NCBI RefSeq assembly: GCF_901709675.1
Contig: NC_051091.1
Location: forward strand, 7,536,967 to 7,600,966
Source: Syngnathus acus
Lineage: Eukaryota > Chordata > Actinopteri > Syngnathiformes > Syngnathidae
Reading direction: 5' to 3'
DNA: 64,000 bases
Position 1 is the first letter of the stretch. The number at the start of each line of letters is the position of its first letter. Positions 20,871 through 46,897 of this stretch are shown here, in pieces. Below the pieces are notes generated by a model, which was not told where the DNA came from, did no database searches, and saw only the letters and a list, made by a program, of their open reading frames with translations. Both the position numbers and the translations under genes were made by a program.

Positions 20871-21651
20871 CTTGGCTTCGATAAAGATGTGCTTCCAAAA
20901 AACACGCAAGTTTTTCCTTTATTCGCTTCTTTTAAAGTGAGTAACTTATTAAAATGTCAACTCTTGAGTCACGGTTTCATCTGCATGCTTTTCCCAAACA
21001 CACGCGTCGCGGATTGTTACGTCATCATCAAGCGACCAACACACTTGTTTTAAAAAAAGAAAAAAAAGAAAAGAAGGCTCCGTACTTTCCAATAATTTCC
21101 ATTCATTCATCTTTCACTATAATAAAATATGACAAATAAAAGTTTGGTTGTAATTGCCTTTTATTCAGGACTCCCCTGCAAAATAAGTTTTTAATCTTAA
21201 GGGGATTTGCCTGGTTAAATAAGTAAAAATATTTCAAAACATTACAAGTTGAGGAAAAGTGAGGCCATTATGTCACGGCATAATTTTTATTCGGATACTT
21301 ATTATCAAGCCTGATATTAATCCTTTAGTCCTGCAAATTTAAATGTCTCAGTTGATACAATTGCAATGCATATGTGCCCAACACAATTTATACAAAAGAC
21401 ATTTGTCAATTCTTCAGAAAACAGCTGACTGGCAATGCTTGGTCCCGACAGTAAAACAAATTTAAAAAAAACTTTAGAACCTTATATTGGTTCCAACTTC
21501 TGGCAGTTAGAAAAAAATACTTTTATTCAACATTTGTCTTGAAAATGTCCTTTTTTTTACTCCAATATAACCAATCCGTTCACCCTTTGGCCACATAGAC
21601 AAAATGTGCTTGTGTGGGTTGGATTGAAGTTCAACTCTGCTTCTGACCCTG
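20871..21651. other. mettl1-marchf9 intergenic region
   Basis: A short spacer between the mettl1 start and the marchf9 stop. A minus-strand AATAAA at about 21160-21165, some 490 bases past the marchf9 stop, is a candidate poly(A) signal. The mettl1 promoter must lie near 20875-21100, which has no TATA box at a convincing position. Confidence 0.45.
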
Positions 21652-24140
21652 CTATACAGTGGTCACCCTCATGACGGCCTCATGGTTGTCGGCACGGTTG
21701 TTGTTGTTGGGCCTTCTTAGCCTGTTGCGGATGCTCAGAATAATATTGCAAACGTAGAAGGTAATACAAGACCGTCTCGGCTCCTGCCCGTTGTGTGGAA
21801 CTTCCGCAGTGTCACTTTGCACATCACGGGGGTGTTTCTTTCTAGAACTGGTCAAGTCTTTTGTTTTGTCATAATTTAGTACTCTCCACTTTTTGTTCAT
21901 TGTATGCCAGCGCCTTATGATCCGGTAGACAGACGGTCCTTCTTGGATTAGAAGTCCTGTGTGGAAAGAACAAAGGGTAGGGGAGCAGTAAAGAGGGTTG
22001 GGTTAAATACTGGAACTCTAATTACACTTTCAAAGAATTAAGAAATATGAATGGCTTGACTTGGAAGCAACACATTAAATTTTGTCTGATGAACAAAACT
22101 GTGTCCACCATTCAAAGCACAACCTTACTTTCCAAAACATGCACATAACCCAGTCACACTTGCCAATAAATAAATCAGTTTGCCAAATAAGTGTATCTGT
22201 TGTGTCATACCTATACAAACGAAGTCCATGAAGACGTACATGCCGTATAATATCTGAAAGATATAATTATTACGCTGGAATTCTGCAAAGGGGCTGACAA
22301 TTGACCATATAAGCCAACCCAAACTAGCTATGAGGAACATCAAGCCCAGGATAATGGCTGAAATCTGTACCTTTTCAATCAAGGTCAGAGAGATGGATTG
22401 CCACTGCAAAAACAGACAAGACAAATATTAATACAAAGCGTTAATATTATAGATCAAGGAATGTCAACCGGTGGTCTAACGCCCTCTAGTGGTACGTCAC
22501 GGTATTGTAGGTTGTCTACGAAATTGGAAATAATTGTAACATTTTAAAAATAAAATTGATTAATTATTTAGATTTTATTTATTTTCCAGCTTTTTATGAA
22601 TTGTTTACCCGTCCAAATTATGTCACATGTAGCTAAGATTTCCAAAATAGACATACAGATGCAAATAAATAGTCATCCTCTTTCGGTGCAAAATAAAATA
22701 ATATTTCAAAGCAGTGGTCCCCGAGTTGCTTCTTGGTTAAACAGGTTTTTCTGACAATGACAAGTTTGTGAATGTGTTTCCTCTATTTGATACTTTTCAT
22801 TGGATGTCATTTTGGCACACATACAAGATTGGAGACAATATGGTACCTTCAGTGGGTTCTTGGTGCAAACGGAATGAACTCGGTACTTAAAGCGGCAGAT
22901 CTCACAGTTCCAGGAGCCTGTTTCCCCGATCCAGCGGACAAGGCAAGACTGGTGAGAGTAGCGCACAGAGCCATCACAGCGGCAGGGGCTCAATAGTTCT
23001 CCCTGCAGAAAACAAAGAACACCTAACATGAAGTTGGAGATGATTCCACCAAGTGAATAGTTTCCGTTAAAATGAATAGCATTCATGCACACATTTCAAT
23101 ACTAGCCTCCATCAATTGGTCTTGCCAAAAATAACATTGATACAATTTCAACATAATGAATTACATTTCTTGCAATGTGCAGTACCAAAATGGAGCATAT
23201 TAATATGACTATGACAAGTCAGTTGGGATAAGCTCCAGCACGGATGGATGAATATTAAGTGGATGCCCTGTGGCATGCTGCTTCCCACAGGTCAGTACTA
23301 TCCTGCCTCCCAAGGGTCAGTACTATCAGCACACGCGCCCATTATTTTACGTTTTGTGTCAGGCATCGAAAGTTTTTAAAATCATGTGTGTATCCCGTTT
23401 TAAACAACAGCTCAAATTTCATTGCAAATTTAGGGCAAGCCAGGCCTTGATTGCTATGTACATTCTGTTATTACCTATTCACTGTCACTCAAAATGTATT
23501 TAGTGATCAAACATGATTCTATTGTCCAGTTGTGATTCGAATTTGTATCGTTTATGGAGACATAACTTGAAAAAGTTTCACTGTACTATTTGGGCACTTT
23601 ATAGTCCACGGTTCAATATGACATACCGGCTTCTGCCATCTAGTGGAAGAGCCGTCGCAACACACCGGTAGGTTAGATACAGGAAAAAAAGTCAGATACA
23701 ATATTTGTTGGCCAATTATGTTTTTTTTTTTCAAGTTTTGACCAATGTTTCAGACCAATGCAACAATTTCTCCTTTTTTCATTCCACTAACCTTTTGTGA
23801 ATATTCTTTCCTGCTTTGAGGAGATACGGTTCATTCAGTATTTGAAGTGGATGTCTAAATTAGTAAATAGAGGAATGCACCCAAAAATGATTTATTAATT
23901 TAAGTGTACCTTGTCTGGGCCCTGGAAGCAGATCCGACACTGCGGGGTGCACATTTCACTTTCTGCAAGATTGTCCAAGGATTCGGTGTCCTCCTGCAGG
24001 TGTTTAACTTTGTCACCTGGGACTTGGCAATACCTCTTGCCCTTCTCCTCTTCGTCCTCCTCCTCCTTGACCTCCTCTTCCTCTCCCGGACAAGAGAGTT
24101 TGAGCGGCGGCCCAGAAGGGCCTCCGATCTCCCCCGTCAT
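21652..24140 (-). CDS. marchf9: Membrane-associated RING-CH E3 ubiquitin ligase, MARCH9 type
   Basis: Four exons: 24140-23910, 23002-22847, 22403-22211, 21956-21652, giving 294 aa. The N-terminus is rich in Glu ([14 protein letters not shown]). The RING-CH domain begins CRICFQGP (about 68-75) and continues [22 protein letters not shown] and CEIC, so all zinc ligands of the C4HC3 pattern are present. Two membrane segments follow ([19 protein letters not shown] and [17 protein letters not shown]), then [11 protein letters not shown] and a C-terminal VMRVTTV that fits a class I PDZ ligand. This family ubiquitinates surface receptors in Golgi and endosomes. MARCHF4 and MARCHF11 are close paralogues; linkage to cdk4 and cyp27b1 favours MARCHF9. 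The start is the first ATG after an in-frame stop. The N-terminus is shorter than in human (about 346 aa in total). Confidence 0.88.
22481..22492 (-). promoter_or_regulatory. CTCF-like core motif
   Basis: The minus strand reads CCACTAGAGGGC, close to the vertebrate CTCF core CCASYAGRKGGCRS. It lies in marchf9 intron 2. It is a sequence match only; the same word also occurs in some fish repeats. Confidence 0.35.
23633..23646 (-). promoter_or_regulatory. CTCF-like core motif
   Basis: The minus strand reads CCACTAGATGGCAG, a full match to the CTCF core consensus. It lies in marchf9 intron 1, same orientation as the motif 1.1 kb away at 22481-22492. Confidence 0.4.
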
Positions 24141-25173
24141 GCTGGAGCCGGTTTGGGTCTTCTGATTCTGCTTTATTTGGAGCAGAACACTGTTAGTCAC
24201 CAGCTATCATTCTCTTGCGGACACGCTGCTCCAATGAGCTTGATTTCGACGTAGGCTGGTAGAAGTTGTTAGAAGAAGTGCAAAGCTGAGCAGCCAGCAG
24301 GGGAGGACCCCTCTATGGACTGCATTTTCTACTTCTCAAAAAATGCATGAATTAATCCACAGATAGCTTGTTGAGTTGCAAGTGGATAGCCTGTATTATG
24401 CCTCGCATACATTTAGCCAACTCTGTACTGCCTCCTCTTCGTCAGAATGAGTATTTTACATTTAATTCTCGTCGAGTGATCGCCCCGACGGCACTAATTG
24501 GAATAGACAAAGTCAGAACTTGATCCACTTACATTGCCTGCTTCTGTCCGTCGTGGCGCTGTGACGTGCACGTAACGACGGCAAATTTCGCAGAATATTG
24601 ACAAAGATGACGTAAGCGCTCATCTTCTTATTACGGTGATGTAATTGGATATGCAAGCAGACGCCAGGAAGACGCAATTGCAAAGACGTAATGTTTTTTT
24701 GTTTATTGGCTTCCAACATGTGGGGTGATGTTTTTGTTTATGTGGGGTGATGTGCAGTGCAATGTAAAAAATACTGTACTGACGCGTGTGATGATTACAA
24801 ACCGCAAATTTCCACTTGTGCTTTTTAAGTAGGATGAAATTACACATGAATGAACACATCAATGAACACTGTTAAATTGAAAATGTGACCATCGCCTTTC
24901 CTTACCGATCCAGTTGAAGACATTCTGAATTTGTTTTGACGTGCTTGGCCAGCGGGCAGTTTACTGCTTACTGTTAAAAATTGTGCTTTATTCTCTGAAG
25001 AGATTCATCAAAGCTTCTGACACCTCACATGATGTCATTTAGTGCAGCCCCTGTATCTGTCTGTACGACTTGTGTTCTTTGTATATAAGGCAGTACTGTA
25101 GACCTACTCTGTTAATACTCGATCATTTTCTTTATTCTATATAGCTTTATCTCGCAGTGTTTGCGTTCAATAA
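24141..25173. promoter_or_regulatory. marchf9-cdk4 divergent intergenic region
   Basis: Lies between the marchf9 start (minus) and the cdk4 first exon (plus), so promoter elements for marchf9 are expected near 24200-24600. No TATA box stands out. From about 25050 a TATATAAGGCAG word is followed at 25169 by AATAAA, possibly the end of an old retroelement whose tail is the adjacent AATC array. Confidence 0.4.

Positions 25174-25222
<49 letters not shown>
25174..25222 (+). repeat. (AATC)12 microsatellite
   Basis: About twelve perfect AATC/TCAA tetranucleotide units follow TTCAATAAA, as seen at tails of some retroelements. Confidence 0.9.
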
Positions 25223-25225
<3 letters not shown>

Positions 25226-25639
25226 AAGGTATATAAGAATACTGCATCGGTACATCCATGTGAAAATGTCAGAAAAATCACAGGTATCAAAATTTACACC
25301 TAGATTTGGGGTGGAGGGTGGGGAGTAGAGAATGACCAAGGGTGGTCACTATGGAGCTCCGCCCCTGTCTCTGCTTAATTCACAAAACCCAAGCATTCTG
25401 TAATCCTTAACACACAAGCAAGTGAGGTTGGTTATTTAATTTGTTAATTTACAATTTCTCTGTTGTCATCATCCGACATGAACATAAATCCTCCTTGGTT
25501 TCTACTAAATACTGCCAAAACACTGAGTATTCTGTATTCTGCAGACAACAATAATAAAAATTCCTGAATGGCATTTTGACTGCGATGAGTGAACTAATAC
25601 AGTGATATTCTAGTCGAGTTGTATGCCAGAGTCGTGCAT

Positions 25640-25912
25640 GTATGTAGCGCCGCCCCCGAATGGACTTTCTTGAAGCAACAGGAAGCGACAACCCCCCGAA
25701 AGGAGTGTAGACTAGGGAGGAAAAAGAAAGAGTGGGTGGAGGTGGAACACTTATCGATTGATTGTCTTTTCTCGATCGAGATTCACAACAAGTTCTGGTC
25801 GCCTCTGAGTCCTTGTGTGTCGGGCAGAACTTCTACGTGGCACCGCATCGAAAAGCATGTCTGCCTCATAAAGGTCTAAAGGGAAGCGGACCCGGTTCTG
25901 GAGAGAGACAAG
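25640..25912 (+). other. Probable non-coding first exon and promoter of cdk4
   Basis: The first cdk4 coding exon begins with an acceptor (CTCTGTCAG at 28694-28702) 14 bases before the ATG, so an upstream leader exon must exist. The best donor upstream on this strand is ACAAG|GTAAGA with the exon ending at 25912, preceded by a GC-box (CGCCGCCCCCG near 25650). The transcription start is not fixed. Confidence 0.5.
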
Positions 25913-28702
25913 GTAAGATACTGTGAAGCGGAGGTATATGACACATATTGTTCATTTTTTCTTTTCTTTTTTTTTCTTCCGTGCGGGTAACAGTCGGGCC
26001 ATTGGACGTAAGGCGTTTACGTAAAGTCGCACATGTGCACGTTTTTACATGTCTATTTTTGTTGACGTGCGCCACGTCACAGGAGATGGAGGTGTGGATG
26101 CAAACTTGTGGATGCTCCTTGTTTTTGTTTTTTTTGTTGCGTTAGTGTTCTCTTTGAATTAACAAAAGACGGAGCAGCACCACGTGTTGCGCCCCCCACC
26201 TCCTGGCCTGGTTCTCCCTCTGTCGCCGCCCACCGGCCTTATGTGTCCGGATGGCTTAGATAACTTACCAATGTTGCTCAGAAATACACTTGAATGTACA
26301 TTTTAATTTAAGAACAGTCCGAAGGCAAACAGGGGCTAGCTTTAAACCATTGAGTTGCAAATGTTTGCGCACGAAGCGATTGTGGATACTTTGTCAGGGT
26401 TCCGTGCAAACAATTTCAAAGTTTCTTTACAAGGAAACAACGAATGACTGTTGCCAAATGTCTGGCGAATGTCTTTGCAACCATTTGCAATGAACCCTGA
26501 TGAAAAATAAATATTCAGGCGTTGCTGCTTGGTGAAATACAGGCTTGAATGAATGAATGAATGAATGAGTGTTGTCTCCAGCTGCTTCCCCTGCTAGTGT
26601 ATTTGAAAAATGAGATGTTAGCTGGCGTTACCATATCCAAAATCACAAGAAAATATCGTGTGATCAGTTCTGAGGTTCAGGATTTGAAATTTGAATCGGT
26701 GCAGTTTGCTTGTTCTCCCCGTGCTTGCCTGAATCCAGGTATTTAATATGATTGTAATTTATTGTAATATTATGCAGTGTGAATATTTACATTGTACTTA
26801 AATACATTAAATAAAAAAAATGTACTGAATCATTAATGATTCAATAAAAATGCTTGTAGATAGGGTACATATTTTAAAACAAGTTAAATACTATAAAAGA
26901 TTAAATGCAACTGTTTTCTACTTGAACAAAATGAAAATTGATCAAATTTGCTGTAAGCAGTACACCTAACATTATGAAGAGTTTGAACTTTTTTTTTTTG
27001 TGATTCCATATAACTCACTGAATTCAATCAAACTAAATTGTCCGTAGGTCTGAATGTGACTGTTTGTCTGTCTGCACAGTATACTGCCTTTTGGTGAGTC
27101 ACTCATTGTGAGGACAAGCACTATAGAAAATGAACGGACGGCAGATCATGTGGTCATTTGTCTTGACTCCATAATGACTTCCTCCAGAAGAAAAATGCAA
27201 TGAAAGATACTGATGGGGTCTTGCTGTGCATCAGCTCATATAATGCAATGAAAATACATCAGATTCTTCGTAGTGGCCTTTCTAGTCCCAACGATGGTGG
27301 ATAAGCGATTATATGTTTATAGGGCTAACTCAGAGTCCAATGAATGGTAATTGATCCTCAGTTGAATGAGTCACCTATGTAAGCAGCTATATGGATGACC
27401 TTTACATAATATGCATGATATATACATGTCACATTTTGGACTTTGCATGGTGGAGTTTGAAAGCCCCAACTTCAATAATAGTAAATAAACAAAAGGCCAC
27501 AATCATAATTATTTCTGTATTTATTGTACATTTGTTGACATTTTCATTCGGTGGCGTGCTATGACATTTTTCTATGATAAAACGGGTGCTTTGGCTTAGC
27601 AAACCTTGGGAAAAAGGAAATGTCAGAGTTAAACAGTAATAAATGACAGTAAGTTTTGCTTCAGACAATGACTCATCTTTCTCAGCATGCAGTCACGTGC
27701 GTTGTGGCAGCACAAAACATCAAAAACGGTCTGGCACGATACATAACTATTCAGACACTCATTATTTATTACCACAATACAGTATATGCAATAAGTGTTT
27801 GTAAATGTACATATTTGTTTGTAAAGCTGGCTTGCATTACTAGTTAGCTTCTGAAAAATGGATTGTCATGTGTAAATAATTTGCTGTTTAACCAACTTCC
27901 AACTTCTCATGACTCGTAAAAGAACCTCACAAAAGTGAAGTTGCATTCCGACATGCTGTTAACAAGCTGGAAGGCCACTAAAGAGTGTTACGATTTTGGA
28001 AGACATCAAGAGGGACACGCTACAAAAGGCATTCGATTCATCGCCTGAAGTGTTTGGCTTTTCGAGTGGTTCTCTTCATTTTCCGTTGCCCTTCAATCAC
28101 TCTCCCCTGCAGAAACAATTCAAGCTTCAGCCCATTTCTCCCCCTTGAACAAGCTCTAACCCAGCAGGGCTTGGAGGCACCATCAAAAACACACGCACAC
28201 TCTCGACAGCATTAGTTAATTCAAAAAGAGTTGGCTTCTCAAGAAATAATCGAGCCACGCAACAGCCTCTCATTCATTATTTAAAAGTAACAATGAGTAA
28301 GGCAGGAAAGCCAAAACGTTTGGCATTTCAATGGTGAATTAGTTAGCTGTAGTCATCCCGAGAGGTCTGGAATTTTCTTTTGTGCACTTTTGTTGGTGGG
28401 TTACACCACAAAACCTTTTCATTCTGAGTCTTGCTATCACTTAATGGAATGTTGCATATTGGGAATTTTTAACCCCACATATTCACTATCTGCAATACTT
28501 TGTACACCACCAGTGTTAGTGATTTTGCCTTGCAATTGAAAAGTCCCGGGTTTGAATCTTGACTCAGGTCAAACAAAACATCTTACAAACCACCCAAAAT
28601 TCTTCCGATGATTCACTATATGTCCCCTATGGGAGATGATTTGATTCTTCTTGTATTGTTTTTGTAAGCTAATGTAGTAACGTGATCTGTATTTCTCTGT
28701 CA
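25913..28702. other. Probable cdk4 intron 1
   Basis: Contains an (AATG)n run near 26548-26570, a decayed SINE-like segment at about 27020-27140 (AAACTAAATTGTCCGTAGG ... GGACAAGCACTATAGAAAATG), and near 28510-28570 a possible tRNA-derived head with GGGTTTGAATCTT. No coding exon is recognised. Confidence 0.4.
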
Positions 28703-28716
28703 GTGTAAAACCGCTC

Positions 28717-32374
<3,658 letters not shown>

Positions 32375-32857
32375 GCTGCTGCAATAAAACACAGAAACAA
32401 GCCCGGTTTTTGGCCGCAAGATTTCATACTCAAGGAAGTCCCTCTTGTGCCCTGGGATGATTTTTTTCTTTTTTTTTATTACTCCAGTATCAAAAATAAT
32501 TGAAGAGGAGTCGTGTTGAAGAGGAGCAAACTCATGGATGGACATCCATGCATTTCCAAGTTGTAAATGTCACAAGTATTGATGTTAACACAGCATGACT
32601 TAATTGTTTGTACTCTGTCTGTCCCTCAACATTTAGTTACGGGCTCGGCAAAGTGACAGAATTGACATCTTGGTTGTGAGCAAGCCTTTAGTCAATTGAA
32701 AAGACGCACGGTAACATCAATCACCCTCAAAGTCATTTCTGAAAAATGTTTGGCATCATTAGATGACTGAAGAGGTGGATTTTATTTAGATTCCAGTCTT
32801 GTTGTTTTTTTGTGTGTGGAAACCTTTTGAAATCAACCTGCACTGCAACCACAAAGG

Positions 32858-32863
32858 AATAAA
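32858..32863 (+). promoter_or_regulatory. cdk4 polyadenylation signal
   Basis: AATAAA about 480 bases past the stop codon, followed by A- and T-rich sequence. An earlier AATAAA only a few bases after the stop (near 32382) is less likely to serve alone. Confidence 0.5.
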
Positions 32864-32929
32864 AACACTTTCAATCACAAAACAACTCAATGACTGATAG
32901 GTTCATTATGTATTACTGTTTCAGTTCTT

Positions 32930-33035
32930 GTCCCAACTTCTGCTGGTACTTTTTGTCTTTGCCCAAAGTCAGCTCGGATCGGCTCCAGCTCACCCGTGAC
33001 CCTAATGAGGACAAGTGTGATAGAAAATGGATGGC
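32930..33035 (+). repeat. SINE-like repeat 3' fragment
   Basis: GCTCGGATCGGCTCCAGCTC, ACCCGTGACCCTAATGAGG and ATAGAAAATGGATGG match the 3' part of the same tRNA-derived family seen at 8885-9095 (opposite strand) and 53950-54127. Confidence 0.55.
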
Positions 33036-34344
33036 ATGGAGTCATTTTGTCATAGTCAGCTGACATTTTACCTCCAAAGCTTTTCATTTTTCTCCCAAAT
33101 TTAATTAATGAATTTAATGTTAAACGTCGCCTTTGAGCGTAGATATGTCTCATCCTGTGCATCTTCTTTTGTATGCGAGCTGCTAGGCAGCGAGAGCAGG
33201 CGCTGCCCATAAATTGCTCTGGAAAGGACAGAGAGAGAGAGAGGGAGAGAGAGAGCACCAGAGCAGATGCACTGGCAAGACAAGACCCCCCTCCCCTTCT
33301 CCTCCCTCCTGTCTCTTTTGTAGCGTGCACCAATGAAAAAAAAAAATCTGATGAACGTGAGCAAGAACCGCCACCACCTTCACAGTGAGCATCTCCTTGG
33401 AGCCAGCGAGTCCAGTTGTGCTGCAAGATTACGGTCGAGTAACTGGGGGGGGCTGCTTTGAGGGAGGAGGGGCTGTGGTGAGCTGGTGGGCTTCCTCTGC
33501 CTTACAGACACATTTTATTGACTTGCTAATTGGATGAGCCACTCGGAGGAGAGGATGCGGTGACCGAGAGGAGCTGTTCCCCGGAGGACCGATACAGACA
33601 CAAGGAAGCTATTTTCGGAATTTCTTCCGTTTTTTTGGGGGGGGGTACATCACAAGAGATGGGGGTAGCCGTCCTGCTGTGAATACCTGCTTGTATGCAT
33701 GACATTGTCAAATGGAGGCTCCAGCTGCAAGACGCATCGTGACAAGTGAATGATTTTCTTTTTTTTTTTTTTCCACCCCCCCAGTAGGCTCCCTCACCGT
33801 TTTTTAAATTTGCCTTTTGGATCGATCAGCGCTTCGTCGTCAGCTCCATCTGATGTCCAGTTTGCTACCAATCCATCGCCAAAGGAATCATTCATTTTTT
33901 TGTACAAGGAGACAGAATGACGGTATGAACACAATCCAAAAAGAACAATGTGGCATTTGTATTTTTTCTATCTCAATGATAGCAAAATGGAATTTATCTT
34001 ATCATCTTTGAACCCATTTTTATCTATCGGCGTGTCTACCTGTCAGATTTGCACAGAAGAGTTCAGAATATAAAGCAAGGAAGGGCTCATGAATGAATTA
34101 GTGCTAGAGACAAGTAGTAGCAGTGTGCATGGATGAGGATTAAGTCAGACGACGGCAAAACAGTCTAGACTGACTAAGAATTTTAAATATATACTAAAAT
34201 GATGTCCAGCATCCATTTGTCCAACAACGATCTAAGATTCACTTCTCTGTTTCAGTTCACTCCTGCTGCCATGAGTGAGGTACCAATTTGCATGCGTGGC
34301 CTGGTCGGAGAGAAGGTGCCAATGTGCTGAGGTGTTCCGTCCCA
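33036..34344 (+). other. agap2 leader and promoter region
   Basis: GA/CT-rich sequence (GAGAGAGAGGGAGAGAG near 33229-33255), short G and T runs, and a likely non-coding exon ending ATGACG|GTATGA at 33922. The coding exon is entered after the acceptor TGTTTCAG near 34255. The exact transcription start was not determined. Confidence 0.45.
34271..34330 (+). other. Upstream ORF in the agap2 leader
   Basis: An ATG in good context (GCCATGAG) opens 19 codons ending in TGA, 14 bases before the agap2 ATG and in another frame. If the probable upstream exon ending at 33922 is spliced on, its terminal ATGACG extends this frame. Such a frame could lower translation of the main protein. Confidence 0.5.
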
Positions 34345-44843
<10,499 letters not shown>

Positions 44844-46554
44844 AACAGGATCGGCCAGTGTCCATTTGGTCGGGGGGGTCTTAAGTCCAAATGTCAAGAA
44901 CTGCAATAAGCTAATGAATTGGTCTGTATGTATGTGTTTGAAATGCCATCACTTTCCTGGTATTTCCGAAAGAATGTAAATATTGTGTTGCGTTCGACGC
45001 AGCCAAACAGGCAGTTCGTTTTAAAGTTGCGCTACCTACCTACAAAGGCTCCTTTCGTTTGAAAGAAAAACTAGAGATAAGATGATAGAATTCTATAAAA
45101 TTCTTGAAGAAAAAAAAAAATCAATCCCCAAAGTTTAAAGTGCTTAATTTCCAGCATTGTTATTGTACTTTTTGTACAGGTGGATCTGTGTACAAAAGTG
45201 GCTCGAAGAGATTTACAGTTTCTTGCGTTTCGTGTTCCTTTGATAATGAAATTCTTCAAAGCTCAAGATGAAGATTTATATGTAATGTTTGTATCACTGT
45301 GCGCGACATAAACACTGTAAATGATTGATTCATTTTAGATATCTTTGAAAGTGAAGCAGGAGGCTACAGTGGTGATGTTTGTATAAGCAAAGGAAATGCC
45401 TTCGTTTCAATTGAATGTATTTAAAAGCGCCATGTCAGCAGGAAGAGGTGTCGCTTTCGTGGACGTGAACTGACTCTCCTGCTGTGATTCATAGAGATTA
45501 AAAGTATTGTTTAATAGGTTGTTTTCAAACGTAGGTATACAAATATATATGAGCGAGCATTGGAATGAATGTTTATAAGTGGCTGATAATCAGTGTGAGG
45601 AAAAAGAGGAATGTTGCCCATGTGGAGATTTTAAGAGTAGCATAAAAAGAAATCATCTCATCCGTATTCGATGTGAATCTGTGTTCATCTAATGACCGTT
45701 GCTGAGTATACACGTCTGTGCTGTAAAGAGTCTCTATTCATTTGTATTTTTTTACTCATGCAATGATTCATAAAACATTCATTATCAATACACGCTGCCA
45801 GCTGTTTTCATTGAGTCGAAAACAAACGACTAAAAGTTGCACGTAGGCGAGATTGTGTTTATGTCTATTAATGTCTCCCAAGATGACAAGAACATGTTGC
45901 AGCTCAGCAATAATCAGCCGGCAGAAATGGCTTCGCACTCATCATCTCGCTGTCAGATTGTCGGCTTCTTGGCTTTGGCCTACATCTTTTCTAGGTCAGA
46001 GCGCTGGCCTCACTTTTATTATGGAGCTGCTGCAGACGCAGAGAGCTGAACCAGATGATTTACACAACACATTCAGGAAAGATCGACCTGAATACAATTG
46101 TTCTGACTTTACGTTCACTTTTCAATCCCTTATTTAGGCTGAAACAAAGGAACGTTGTTTAAATAAATGAACATGCTAAATATTTATACAGACCAGGAAA
46201 AAAAAAAAAGATCAAGCCAAGAAAATGGTAAACAAGTTTATTTTTAAATGTCTAAAAACACACTCAATGATATAAGAAAACCCCAGAAACTATCTCCAGT
46301 TTAAAAGGCACATTTTTTTTATGTTAGATTATGCAATGATAAATATTTTAAAATATAATCCCCGGGACAAGGCTGATATTTATTTTGATTGTGCAAAATC
46401 AGTCATTTAAAAAGGAATAAATACTATCATACCGCAGACACTGCTTGCATTGATTTAAGGATCATCTTCAGGAAATATTGAGTCAAACGCATACAGGAAG
46501 CACATGCACAAGTAGTGTATAAAGAAGCCAATCAAATTGAAGACTTCTGATTGA
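44844..46554. other. agap2 3' UTR / convergent intergenic region
   Basis: Follows the agap2 stop. It has AT-rich sequence with a plus-strand AATAAA near 46162 and minus-strand AATAAA words near 46235 and 46378 that could serve pip4k2c. agap2 and pip4k2c are convergent here. No further exon is seen. Confidence 0.4.
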
Positions 46555-46720
46555 CTGAGCGGCAGCATGTTGCGGTAGTGGTCAGCACGCCTGCCTCGCA
46601 GACCTGAGATTCAGGGTTTGAATTTCAGCTTTTGGAGTTTGCATGTTGTCCCTGTGCTTCGATTGTTTTTTTCCAGGATCCAAAAACAACCATGTTAGGT
46701 TCAATTAAGACTGTTGTGTT
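46555..46720 (+). repeat. tRNA-derived SINE-like repeat
   Basis: The head resembles a tRNA gene with an A-box-like TGGTCAGCACG and B-box-like GGTTTGAATTTC. It is followed by TTGGAGTTTGCATGTTGTCC and TTAGGTTCAATTAAGACT, the usual body of this teleost repeat. It is degenerate and the 3' end is lost. Confidence 0.65.
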
Positions 46721-46897
46721 AATGTTTTCCTTCATGTGCCTTGTGATTGCATGTGCCTTTCACCTTTCAACAGCAGATTTAAAGATTGTCTTTTTTTTAA
46801 AATTAGTTCATTTAGGAAAATCTAATTTAAGTCTTTTTTTTTTTTTTAAGGCTCCGCACTCACTTCAATATGTGTGAAATGATGAATCTTGGTTCTC

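Noticed and set aside
28500-28575. Possible tRNA gene (GGGTTTGAATCTT)
   Set aside because: Only a B-box-like word is present, with no cloverleaf; it is a decayed SINE head.
33101-33426. Ser/Leu-rich frames near the agap2 leader
   Set aside because: Produced by the GA/CT-rich tract; no homologue, and composition is low complexity.
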